Assembly (NCBI GenBank): GCA_031255055.1 | Contig: JAIRTG010000005.1 | Span: forward strand, 1 to 8,769 | Origin: Prevotellaceae bacterium | GTDB lineage: Bacteria; Bacteroidota; Bacteroidia; Bacteroidales; Paludibacteraceae | Length of the DNA: 8,769 nt | Direction of reading: 5' to 3' | Shown here: positions 1 to 6,700 of the stretch, piece after piece | Layout: each line of letters begins with the position of its first letter | Numbering within the stretch: the stretch's first letter is position 1 | The notes under the pieces: model-generated | Told to the model about the DNA's origin: nothing | Databases searched by the model: none | Seen by the model: only the letters and a program-made list of their open reading frames with translations | Made by a program: the position numbers and the translations under genes

Positions 1-30
1 GTCTTCCTTGAAGAAAGAGAAAGATAATTA

Positions 31-118
31 GGTGGGGGGGAAGTCTCCCCCTCGCTTCAGCCCGCCTTCGGCGGTCTTCCGCTACCCCCTCTGCGGGGCG
101 CTGCCCCGCAACGCCCCG
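31..118 (-). repeat. GC-rich three-hairpin element, copy 1 (inverted)
   Basis: This is the reverse-complement copy of an element seen again at 335-429 and 3547-3640. Read along the window it forms three successive stem-loops: GGGGG/CCCCC at 36-40 and 47-51, CCGCC/GGCGG at 62-66 and 70-74 with loop TTC, and GCGGGGC/GCCCCGC at 93-99 and 103-109 with loop GCT. The stretches between hairpins are unchanged from copy to copy. It is far richer in G+C than the surrounding DNA and has no plausible coding frame. The preceding 30 bases show nothing recognisable. Confidence 0.85.
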
Positions 119-119
119 A

Positions 120-193
120 AGATAGTGAAGAATGAAGAATGAAGAGTGATTAGTGATTAGTGATTAGTGATTAGTGATTAGTGATTAGTGATT
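120..193. repeat. Left heptanucleotide array (GATTAGT family)
   Basis: The array can be read in one continuous 7-bp register. Two GAAGAAT units (127-133, 134-140) and one GAAGAGT unit (141-147) lead into a run of GATTAGT units. In the alternative phase this is six perfect GTGATTA copies from 146 to 187, plus a partial copy to 193. Because variant units keep the register, they probably arose by unit-by-unit drift and slippage. The array begins immediately beside hairpin-element copy 1. It is not within or next to a start codon, so there is no evidence of phase variation. Confidence 0.85.
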
Positions 194-249
194 CAACCTT
201 AATAGTATTTAGTGTTTAGTGATTAATCATAGAGAATCCGCACTAATCA

Positions 250-334
250 CTCTTTATTCTTCACTCTTTATTCTTCACTAATCACTAATCACTAATCACT
301 AATCACTAATCACTAATCGCTAAACACTAATCAC
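250..334. repeat. Right heptanucleotide array (complementary units)
   Basis: This is the mirror of the left array. A 14-bp unit, CTCTTTATTCTTCA, occurs twice in tandem (250-263, 264-277). It is followed by eight TAATCAC-type heptads from 279 to 334: five perfect, then TAATCGC, TAAACAC and one more perfect unit. On the minus strand the 14-mers read as paired heptads (GAAGAAT and AAAGAGT types), so the same 7-bp register applies. The array ends directly against hairpin-element copy 2. The stretch between the arrays (194-249) holds degenerate units of the same kind, such as GTTTAGT. Confidence 0.85.
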
Positions 335-429
335 TGTCTTACGGGGCGTTGCGGGGCAGCGCCCCGCAGAGGGGGTAGCGGAAGACCGCCGCAGGCGGGC
401 TGAAGCGAGGGGGAGACTTCCCCCCCCTA
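335..429 (+). repeat. GC-rich three-hairpin element, copy 2
   Basis: This copy lies in the same orientation as copy 3 at 3547-3640 and is inverted relative to copy 1. It starts TGTCTTACGGGGCG and ends in a run of C followed by CTA. The hairpins are GCGGGGC/GCCCCGC (351-357 and 361-367, loop AGC), CCGCC/GGCGG (386-390 and 394-398, loop GCA) and GGGGG/CCCCC (409-413 and 420-424, loop AGACTT). Loop bases differ between copies while stems are kept, which points to a role for the folded structure. The following stretch, 430-456, shows nothing recognisable. Confidence 0.87.
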
Positions 430-456
430 AATACGTCTTCTCGTTTCCCTACTCAG

Positions 457-602
457 GCCTCAGAGTGTGTCGTTTTGGTGTGTATCGCTGCATAGCCTTA
501 GTGTGTGTCGCTGCATAGCCTTAGTGTGTATCGCTGCATAGCCTTAGTGTGGGTCGCTGTATAGCCTTAGTGTGGGTCGCTGCATAGCCTTAGTGTGGGT
601 CG
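457..602. repeat. 23-bp tandem repeat array, five full units
   Basis: Five consecutive 23-bp units occupy 479-501, 502-524, 525-547, 548-570 and 571-593. Each starts TGTG and ends CATAGCCTTAG (TATAGCCTTAG in the fourth). Partial, degraded units flank them at 457-478 and 594-602, and a distant echo, GTGTCGCTG, lies at 626-634. Variation is confined to a few positions: TGTGTA, TGTGTG or TGTGGG at the unit start, and one C-to-T change in unit 4. Because 23 is not a multiple of three, the reading frame shifts with every unit and stop codons appear on both strands, so the array is not coding. There are no unique spacers, so it is not a CRISPR array. Confidence 0.9.
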
Positions 603-640
603 ATACCCTTACCGAGTGTATCAACGTGTCGCTGAAATGC

Positions 641-673
641 AAAAATCCCAACTAACCCGAAAATTAGTTGGGA
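641..673 (-). terminator. Intrinsic terminator of rpsP
   Basis: A perfect 10-bp stem, TCCCAACTAA (646-655) with TTAGTTGGGA (664-673), encloses an 8-base loop. On the minus strand the stem is followed directly by five T residues (641-645). It lies 35 bases past the rpsP stop codon, on the strand that gene is read from. Confidence 0.88.
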
Positions 674-708
674 CCGATTACTTATGGAAAAATGGAAAAC
701 AAACTGTT

Positions 709-1248
709 TTATTCGGCTGATTTGTTTGCTGCTGTTTCCGTTTTCGGAGCTTCTTCAGCCGATTCGGTAACTTCTTGTTTTGGCGCTTCGGCTGCTTTTT
801 TCTTGGCCAGCTCTTCTGCCTTTACTTTGTTCTTTTCTTTCTCAACATCCAAACGAGCCTTTGCCGCCGCTGTTTTCTCGGCTGCTAATTCCTCTTTCGA
901 TTTTGATACTTTGTTTTCTTTCTCGGCTCTCCATGCGTCGAAGCGTTTTTCAACTTCTTCTTCATCGAATGCGCCTTTTTTTACACCTCCTAACAGGTGT
1001 TTTTTTAACAGTACACCCTCTCTCGACAGGATGCTGCGTACTGTGTCGGTAGGCTGTGCCCCTACTTGCATCCAATATAAGGCTCTGTCGAACTTGAGTT
1101 GGATGGAAGCCGGATTGGTGTTTGGATTGTACGAACCGATACGTTCGATGAAACGGCCATCGCGTGGCGCTCTGCTGTCGGCAATCACAATGTGATAGTA
1201 GGCGTATCCTTTGCGGCCATGACGTTGCAATCTGATTTTTGTTGGCAT
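709..1248 (-). CDS. rpsP: 30S ribosomal protein S16 with long C-terminal extension
   Basis: This encodes a small-subunit ribosomal protein that binds 16S rRNA and aids 30S assembly. The 179-residue product begins with MPTKIRLQRHGRKGYAYYHI and continues with IVIADSRAPRDGRFIERIGSYNP, split here as IVIADSRAPRDGR and FIERIGSYNP, which is the S16 signature. The core fold covers about residues 1-85. From about residue 90 the protein has a highly charged Lys/Ala/Glu-rich tail, probably helical, roughly doubling the 80-90 residues usual in E. coli-type S16. Such tails are common in Bacteroidetes S16, so the length is not a fusion artefact. The start at 1248 gives the conserved N-terminus; the upstream region is A-rich with no clear Shine-Dalgarno sequence. 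The gene stands alone here: rimM, trmD and rplS, its usual partners in many bacteria, are not in the window. Confidence 0.97.
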   Translation of the reverse strand: MPTKIRLQRHGRKGYAYYHIVIADSRAPRDGRFIERIGSYNPNTNPASIQLKFDRALYWMQVGAQPTDTVRSILSREGVLLKKHLLGGVKKGAFDEEEVEKRFDAWRAEKENKVSKSKEELAAEKTAAAKARLDVEKEKNKVKAEELAKKKAAEAPKQEVTESAEEAPKTETAANKSAE

Positions 1249-1301
1249 TTTCTTTTTTGTTTTTAATAGTTATACCTGATGCTTTTTCTCGAAAAGCGGG
1301 G

Positions 1302-1330
1302 CAAAAGTAATGAAAATATCTTGTTTCAAA
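1302..1330 (-). promoter_or_regulatory. Bacteroidetes-type promoter of rpsP
   Basis: On the minus strand, TTTG (1327-1330) is followed after 17 bp by TACTTTTG (1302-1309), matching the Bacteroidetes -33/-7 consensus TTTG and TAnnTTTG with slightly short spacing. The inferred transcription start near 1298 would give a leader of about 50 bases. This promoter suggests rpsP is transcribed independently of the upstream HU/SPOR gene. Confidence 0.65.
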
Positions 1331-1392
1331 AAAAGGCGGGCCGAAAATAGTAAGAGATTAACTAAAAATGTGGTTGACAGGTCGGTCTGTCG

Positions 1393-2283
1393 CTATTCGC
1401 TGAAGACCCATGCTTCTTTAAAATCCGACGAGCGACTGCGGATGGTTTTTGCGTATTCGAGCGCTTCTTCTCTCTCGGAAAAGGCGGCGACGGCTACTTT
1501 GTAGTATAGTTTTGACGGCGGAAGGACATGGGCTTCGGGGTAGTCCGATTCTTTGAGCTTGTCGCAAAAGCGTTCGGCGGCTTTTTGGGTTCTCAGACCT
1601 GCTACTACCACGTGATGGACGGCAATTGAAATGTCTTGTTCGTCGACAACTTCTTCGGGACACGGCTGTTCTTGTGGGGAATTATTTTCGGGGGTTACGA
1701 ACATGCAGGGTAAAGATAAAAAATCGGCTCGGAGATTTGCTTCTCTGTCAAGGTGTTCGTTCGGCGAAAACCACGATACGGCTACCAAAAGGGCGGCGGC
1801 GGCGGCATATCGGAATGTTTTTCCGGCAGGACGAACGGGCGTCCGACTCGCCGTTAAATCGTTCGTACCGGATTTTTCCCGGTAGTAGATTTCCGTTAAT
1901 CCTAAATTTTCGGGCAGGAAAGAGGCATTCGCCGAAGGCGTAAATAAAAGTTGTCCTCCTTTTATTTTATGCAGAACGCCGATGTTTCCTATGTGCGAAA
2001 TGCCGTTTTGCTTCAGTTCCTTTTTGATAACCGCTACGGCATTTTCGATATACGTGGTGGCCTGCCGATAGGTGATGTGTTCTGCTTTGGACATTTCGAC
2101 GGCAAGCAGACCGTCGGAATGTGATAGCAAGGGGTTGAAACTTACACAGCAGCGGGGAGGAATTATTTTCTCGGGAAGAATCACGGCCTGTTGCGGTTGT
2201 ACGACAAAGCCGCCCAGGTTGGGGATGACAACGTAATGATGCTTTGCCAATAATTTTTCTATGTACAATCCTATTTTTTTCAT
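1393..2283 (-). CDS. HU-CCDC81-like / SPOR-domain membrane protein
   Basis: The 296-residue product has three visible parts. Residues 1 to about 135 resemble the two HU-like domains (prokaryotic CCDC81 type) found in Bacteroidetes, including MKKIGLYIEKLLAKHHYVVI at the start, PNLGGF (21-26) and HIGNIGVL (97-104). Residues about 157-173 (FRYAAAAALLVAVSWFS) form one hydrophobic membrane segment. Residues about 221-296 look like a SPOR domain, which in other proteins binds denuded septal peptidoglycan. The expected topology is HU part in the cytoplasm and SPOR part in the periplasm. Translation from 2283 is chosen because an upstream in-frame ATG at 2454 would add 57 unconserved-looking residues and run across the divergent rmlB promoter. 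The biological role of this family is poorly defined; a link between nucleoid and envelope or division is inference only. The stop is TAG. Confidence 0.85.
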   Translation of the reverse strand: MKKIGLYIEKLLAKHHYVVIPNLGGFVVQPQQAVILPEKIIPPRCCVSFNPLLSHSDGLLAVEMSKAEHITYRQATTYIENAVAVIKKELKQNGISHIGNIGVLHKIKGGQLLFTPSANASFLPENLGLTEIYYREKSGTNDLTASRTPVRPAGKTFRYAAAAALLVAVSWFSPNEHLDREANLRADFLSLPCMFVTPENNSPQEQPCPEEVVDEQDISIAVHHVVVAGLRTQKAAERFCDKLKESDYPEAHVLPPSKLYYKVAVAAFSEREEALEYAKTIRSRSSDFKEAWVFSE

Positions 2284-2288
2284 CCCTG

Positions 2289-2296
2289 CAAAGGTA
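2289..2296 (-). promoter_or_regulatory. Putative -7 element of the HU/SPOR gene, almost abutting the start codon
   Basis: TACCTTTG on the minus strand matches TAnnTTTG exactly. It ends only five bases before the ATG at 2283, so the message would have a leader of a few bases at most. No TTTG is present at the expected -33 position, which weakens the call. Confidence 0.45.
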
Positions 2297-2347
2297 AATC
2301 TTTCGGAATGACGCGCCTTTTGATTCCCGCGAAAGTTATCAACATCT

Positions 2348-2377
2348 TTTGAAACGGATAAAAAGGTTGTACCTTTG
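2348..2377 (+). promoter_or_regulatory. Bacteroidetes-type promoter of rmlB
   Basis: TTTG (2348-2351) and TACCTTTG (2370-2377) are separated by 18 bp, a good match to the Bacteroidetes consensus. The inferred start near 2381 gives a leader of about 50 bases. That leader contains a 9-bp direct repeat, CATATCCAA (2402-2410 and 2412-2420), of unknown meaning, and an A-rich stretch before the ATG. Confidence 0.75.
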
Positions 2378-2431
2378 CGCGGAAGAAAGCAACACACTTT
2401 GCATATCCAAACATATCCAACTATTATAAAG

Positions 2432-3493
2432 ATGAAAAAAACACTGTTAATCACCGGAGGAGCCGGGTTTATCGGCTCGCATGTCGTCCGGCTTTTTGTT
2501 CGGAAATATCCCGAATACCGTATTGTTAACTTGGACGCGCTTACCTATGCCGGAAATCCGGAAAACCTGAAAGACATCGAACACGCTCCCAATTATGTAT
2601 TTGAAAAAGGTGATATTACGGACGAACAACTTGTGCCTGCCCTTTTCGAGCAATACCGGTTCGACGGCGTGGTGCACCTGGCGGCGGAGTCGCATGTCGA
2701 CCGTTCGATTACCGATCCGCTGGCTTTTATCAAAACAAACGTTTTCGGTACGGCGAATCTGCTGAATGCGGCGAAAAATGCGTGGAAAGACCATTTCGAC
2801 GGGAAACGTTTCTATCATGTGTCGACCGATGAGGTCTACGGATCGTTGGGCAAAGAGGGCTATTTTACCGAAACAACGGCCTATGACCCCCGCAGTCCTT
2901 ATTCGGCCTCGAAAGCTAGTTCCGATCATTTTGTAAGGGCATATCAGCACACCTACGGGCTGCCGACGCTGATTTCAAATTGTTCGAACAATTACGGAGC
3001 AAACCATTTCCCCGAAAAACTGATTCCGCTTGCAATTCATAACATCAAGAATAAAAAGCCGATTCCGGTTTACGGCAAAGGGGAAAATGTGCGCGACTGG
3101 CTGTGGGTGAACGATCATGCACGGGCAATAGATGTCATTTTTCATAACGGAAACATCGGCGAAACATACAATATCGGCGGACACAACGAATGGACAAACA
3201 TTGATTTGATTCGCGAACTGTGTCGGATTATGGACAAAAAGTTGAATAGGAAAGCAGGCGAATCGGCCGAACTGATCACTTTTGTGAAAGACAGGGCGGG
3301 GCACGATTTGCGCTATGCGATTGATTCGTCGAAGCTGCAACGCGATTTGGGCTGGGAACCGAGCCTGCAATTTGAAGAGGGACTGGAAAAAACCGTCGAC
3401 TGGTATCTGAATAATCAGGAATGGCTCGATAATGTTATCAATGGGGCGTATCAGGACTATTATACCAAACAGTATGTGGAAAGAGAGCAATAA
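2432..3493 (+). CDS. rfbB (rmlB): dTDP-glucose 4,6-dehydratase
   Basis: This enzyme converts dTDP-glucose to dTDP-4-keto-6-deoxyglucose in the cytoplasm, the second step toward dTDP-L-rhamnose and related deoxysugars for surface polysaccharides. The 353-residue product is full length for the family (about 350-360). It is an extended short-chain dehydrogenase: the NAD-binding glycine motif GGAGFIG is at 9-15, HLAAESHVDRS at 82-92, the active-site STDEVYG at 131-137, and the catalytic Tyr157 and Lys161 in YSASK. SNNYGANHFPEKLIP (185-199) and DRAGHDLRYA (287-296) are substrate-binding family motifs. The start at 2432 places MKKTLLITGG at the N-terminus, as in homologues. rmlA, rmlC and rmlD, commonly adjacent, are absent from this window, so the gene appears to be transcribed alone. 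It is convergent with nifJ. Confidence 0.96.
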   Translation: MKKTLLITGGAGFIGSHVVRLFVRKYPEYRIVNLDALTYAGNPENLKDIEHAPNYVFEKGDITDEQLVPALFEQYRFDGVVHLAAESHVDRSITDPLAFIKTNVFGTANLLNAAKNAWKDHFDGKRFYHVSTDEVYGSLGKEGYFTETTAYDPRSPYSASKASSDHFVRAYQHTYGLPTLISNCSNNYGANHFPEKLIPLAIHNIKNKKPIPVYGKGENVRDWLWVNDHARAIDVIFHNGNIGETYNIGGHNEWTNIDLIRELCRIMDKKLNRKAGESAELITFVKDRAGHDLRYAIDSSKLQRDLGWEPSLQFEEGLEKTVDWYLNNQEWLDNVINGAYQDYYTKQYVEREQ

Positions 3494-3546
3494 ACGCCGT
3501 CTTTTTCACACGACTGTTATGCTGTGCGCAGGATGGTTGTGTACCG

Positions 3547-3640
3547 TGTCTTACGGGGCGTTGCGGGGCGGAGCCCCGCAGAGGGGGTAGCGGAAGACCG
3601 CGTAAGCGGGCTGAAGCGAGGGGGAGACTTCCCCCACCTA
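3547..3640 (+). repeat. GC-rich three-hairpin element, copy 3 (solitary)
   Basis: This is a direct copy of the element at 335-429, starting TGTCTTACGGGGCG and ending CCCCCACCTA. The hairpins are GCGGGGC/GCCCCGC (3563-3569 and 3573-3579, loop GGA), CCGC/GCGG (3598-3601 and 3606-3609, loop GTAA) and GGGGG/CCCCC (3620-3624 and 3631-3635, loop AGACTT). The second stem is shorter than in the other copies but still pairs, so both sides changed together. It has no heptad array. It lies between the 3' ends of convergent rmlB and nifJ and is the only strong hairpin cluster downstream of rmlB, so it might help end that transcript; there is no T-run directly after the stems. Confidence 0.88.
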
Positions 3641-3672
3641 AAAGAAAAAAGCTGCCCTGAAATGAGGACAGC
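3641..3672 (-). terminator. Intrinsic terminator of nifJ
   Basis: On the minus strand an 8-bp stem (3665-3672 with 3651-3658, loop of six bases) is followed by TTTTTTCTTT (3641-3650). It lies 28 bases after the nifJ stop. One pair is G-U on the minus-strand RNA but would be a C-A mismatch on the plus strand, so the structure works better for nifJ than for rmlB. Confidence 0.82.
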
Positions 3673-3700
3673 CTTTTCGATATTACTTCTCTGCAATGAT

Positions 3701-6700
3701 TCAATACTGCTGGTCGGACATGCGTTTGTAACCGTTGTAACGCCATTTCGCGTTTTCTTCTGCGGCTCTAAACAATTCACCGGCTTCGGCAGGGAATTGT
3801 TTCATCAATGATGTATAACGTACTTCTCCTTTCAAAAAGTCCTGGAACTTGCTCCAGTCCGGCTCTTTTGAATCCAGTTGCATCGGATTTTGTCCTTCGG
3901 CTTCCAAATTGGGATTGTAGCGGTACAAATGCCAGTATCCACATTCAACTGCGCGTTTTTGCTCGGCCTGCGATTCTCCCATACCTCTGCGTAAACCATG
4001 CGCGATACAGGGGGAATATGCAATGACGATTGAAGGGCCGTTGAATGCTTCCGCTTCGCGGATTGCTTTCAGGGCTTGCGCCTGATTAGCGCCCATCGCA
4101 ATTTGAGCCACATATACATACCCGTATGTTGCGGCAATCATGCCCAAGTCTTTTTTACGGATGCGTTTTCCGGCAGCGGCAAATTTGGCTACGGCTCCAA
4201 TAGGCGTCGATTTCGATGACTGTCCGCCGGTGTTCGAATAAACTTCGGTATCTAATACAAGGATGTTTAAGTTTTTGCCGGAGGCAATCACGTGGTCCAG
4301 TCCTCCGAAGCCAATATCATACGCCCATCCGTCACCACCGATAATCCATTGCGACTGTTTGATCAGGTATTGTGTCAAACCGGCCAACTTTTGGCAGTGC
4401 GTGCAGGAACAGGCTTTTACTTTCGGAGTAATCTGCGCTTCCAGTTCGACTGTTTTGTCGGCATTGTTTTTATTGGCAATCCATTCTCTAAATAATTCTT
4501 TTAAATCATCTCCGACTTCCGCACTTTCTAATGCTTCTTTCATGATGCGTTCAACACGGTTGCGCATTTGCTCTTCGGCGAACACCATACCCAAACCAAA
4601 TTCGGCGTTGTCTTCAAAAAGCGAGTTTGCCCATGCCGGGCCGCGTCCCTTTTCGTTTGTCGTGTATGGCGTCGAGGGAGCCGAAGCGGAATAGATTGAG
4701 CTACAGCCTGTGGCGTTTGCTACCATCTGACGCTCTCCGAATAATTGCGTAATCAGTTTGACGTAGGGCGTTTCACCGCAACCCGAACATGCTCCCGAAA
4801 ACTCAAACAATGGTGTTGCCAATTGCGAGTTTTTCACGTTGGCTTTTACGTCAACCAACTGTTGTTTGGATGTTACGTTGCTTACGCAAAATTCCCAGTT
4901 TGCCTGATTGTCGTATTGTGTTTCGATAGGAACCAAGTCTAATGCCTTCGCACCTTTTTTGCCCGGACAAACGTCCACGCAGTTGTTACATCCCATACAA
5001 TCCAACACGTCAACCTGAATGCGGAAAGCTGTTCCTTCAAATCCTTTACCGTTTGTTTTCAACATTTTGGTGAAAGGAGCTTTTGCTTGTTCCGCTTCGT
5101 CCAAAATGAACGGGCGAATGGCGGCGTGAGGGCAAACATAAGCGCATTGGTTACATTGGATACAATTGTCGGCAGACCAGACCGGAACCGATGAGGCAAC
5201 TCCGCGTTTTTCGTATTTCGTCGTTCCCATATCCCATGTTCCGTCTTCGCGCCCTGCAAAAACAGAAACAGGAAGGTCGTCACCCGCTTGTGCATTGATC
5301 GGACGAACTACTTTCCGTACAAATGCAGGCGCATTGTCATTCGACAATTCATCTTCCGATTTAATGTCAGCCCATTCGGTAGGGATGGCTATTTTTGTAT
5401 ATTCTCCGCCACGATCGACTGCCGCGTAGTTTTTATTTACAATATCTTCACCTTTTTTTCCGTATGATTTTTCAATCATGTATTTCATTTGACCGACGGC
5501 CAATTCGTAGGGAACTACGTTGGTGATTTTGAAAAATGCCGATTGAAGAATTGTGTTTGTACGATTGCCCAGACCGATTTCTTGCGCGATGCCGGTCGCA
5601 TCAATGATGTAGAGCGATATGTTGTTTTTGGCCAGGTAACGTTTTACGTTATTCGGCAAATGCAATTTCACTTCTTCGTCGTTCCAAATCGTATTCAACA
5701 GGAATGTACCGTTTTTCTTCAACCCTTTTGTGACGTCGTACAAACGAAGATAGGCCTGTACGTGGCATGCAACAAAGTCGGGAGTGGTCACCAGATAGGT
5801 CGAACGAATAGGGTTGTCGCCGAAACGCAAGTGCGAACAGGTGAAACCGCCCGATTTTTTTGAATCGTATGAGAAATATGCCTGACAGTATTTATCGGTA
5901 TTGTCGCCGATTATTTTAATGGAGTTTTTGTTTGCACCAACCGTACCGTCAGCGCCCAAACCGTAGAATTTAGCTTCAAATGTACCTGCGGCCCCCATCG
6001 GGATTTCTTCTTTCAAGGGCAGCGAAGTGAATGTAATATCGTCAACGATACCAACCGTGAAGTGATTTTTGGGCGTATTCATCGCCAGATTTTCGTAAAT
6101 GGCCAATACTTGTGCAGGTGTGAAATCTTTTGAAGACAAACCATAGCGTCCGCCAATTACAAGAGGAGCATCGGCTTTTCCGTACAGCACATCTTTCACA
6201 TCCAGATACAGCGGTTCGCCGCCTGCTCCCGGTTCTTTTGTGCGATCGAGTACGCAAATACGTTTTGCGGTCTCCGGCAATACGGACAGGAAATGTTTCG
6301 CAGAAAACGGGCGGTATAAATGAACGGCTATCAGGCCTACTTTTTCACCTTTTTCCAATAAATAATCGATACCTTCGCGAAGTGCTTCGGTACTTGAACC
6401 CATTGCAACAACTACGCGGTCGGCGTCTTTTGCTCCGTAATAATCGAACAAACCGTATTTGCGTCCGGTGATTTTGCTCAATTCGTTCATGTATTCTTCC
6501 ACAACGGCAGGAACGGCGTCGTAGAATGAGTTACATGCTTCGCGGGCTTGAAAATAAATATCAGGGTTTTGTGCCGTACCGCGAACAACAGGGTGTTCGG
6601 GATTCAACGCACGCCGGCGAAATGCCGCCAACGCTTCCTGATCGATAAGCGGCGCCACGTCGTCGTTTTCCAGACTTTCGATTTTTTGAATTTCGTGCGA

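Larger units (their letters stand above)
31..429. repeat. Large imperfect palindrome: inverted GC-rich elements enclosing heptad arrays
   Basis: The outer arms, 31-118 and 342-429, are reverse complements of one another. They differ only by one base in a hairpin loop and by the length and ending of the terminal G/C run. Inside them, a left array of GATTAGT-type heptads is mirrored by a right array of the complementary TAATCAC units, and the axis of symmetry lies near 230. A short inner pair, AGTGATTA (218-225) with TAATCACT (244-251), continues the symmetry almost to the centre. There is no coding frame, because stops occur throughout. The near-identity of the arms suggests recent duplication or ongoing gene conversion. 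The whole could be a miniature mobile element, a folding RNA, or a recombination product; the sequence does not decide between these. Confidence 0.85.

Noticed and set aside
146..193. Heptad array as a phase-variable coding repeat
   Set aside because: No open reading frame begins in or passes through the array on either strand, and it is not within a promoter spacer of a recognisable gene.
457..602. CRISPR-like array
   Set aside because: The 23-bp units are directly abutting with no unique spacers, and no cas gene is present.
668..1195. Plus-strand reading frame of 175 codons
   Set aside because: It is the antisense shadow of rpsP, is serine/phenylalanine-rich as expected from the complement of a Lys/Glu/Ala-rich gene, and overlaps the rpsP terminator.
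1376..1391. Hairpin GACAG/CTGTC near the stop codon of the HU/SPOR gene, considered as its terminator
   Set aside because: The stem has only 5 bp, abuts the stop codon, and the T-run on the minus strand begins about ten bases after the stem, so it is too weak to call.
3524..3811. Plus-strand reading frame of 95 codons crossing the third GC-rich element
   Set aside because: It is composed of the repeat, the nifJ terminator and antisense nifJ sequence; nothing resembles a protein domain.
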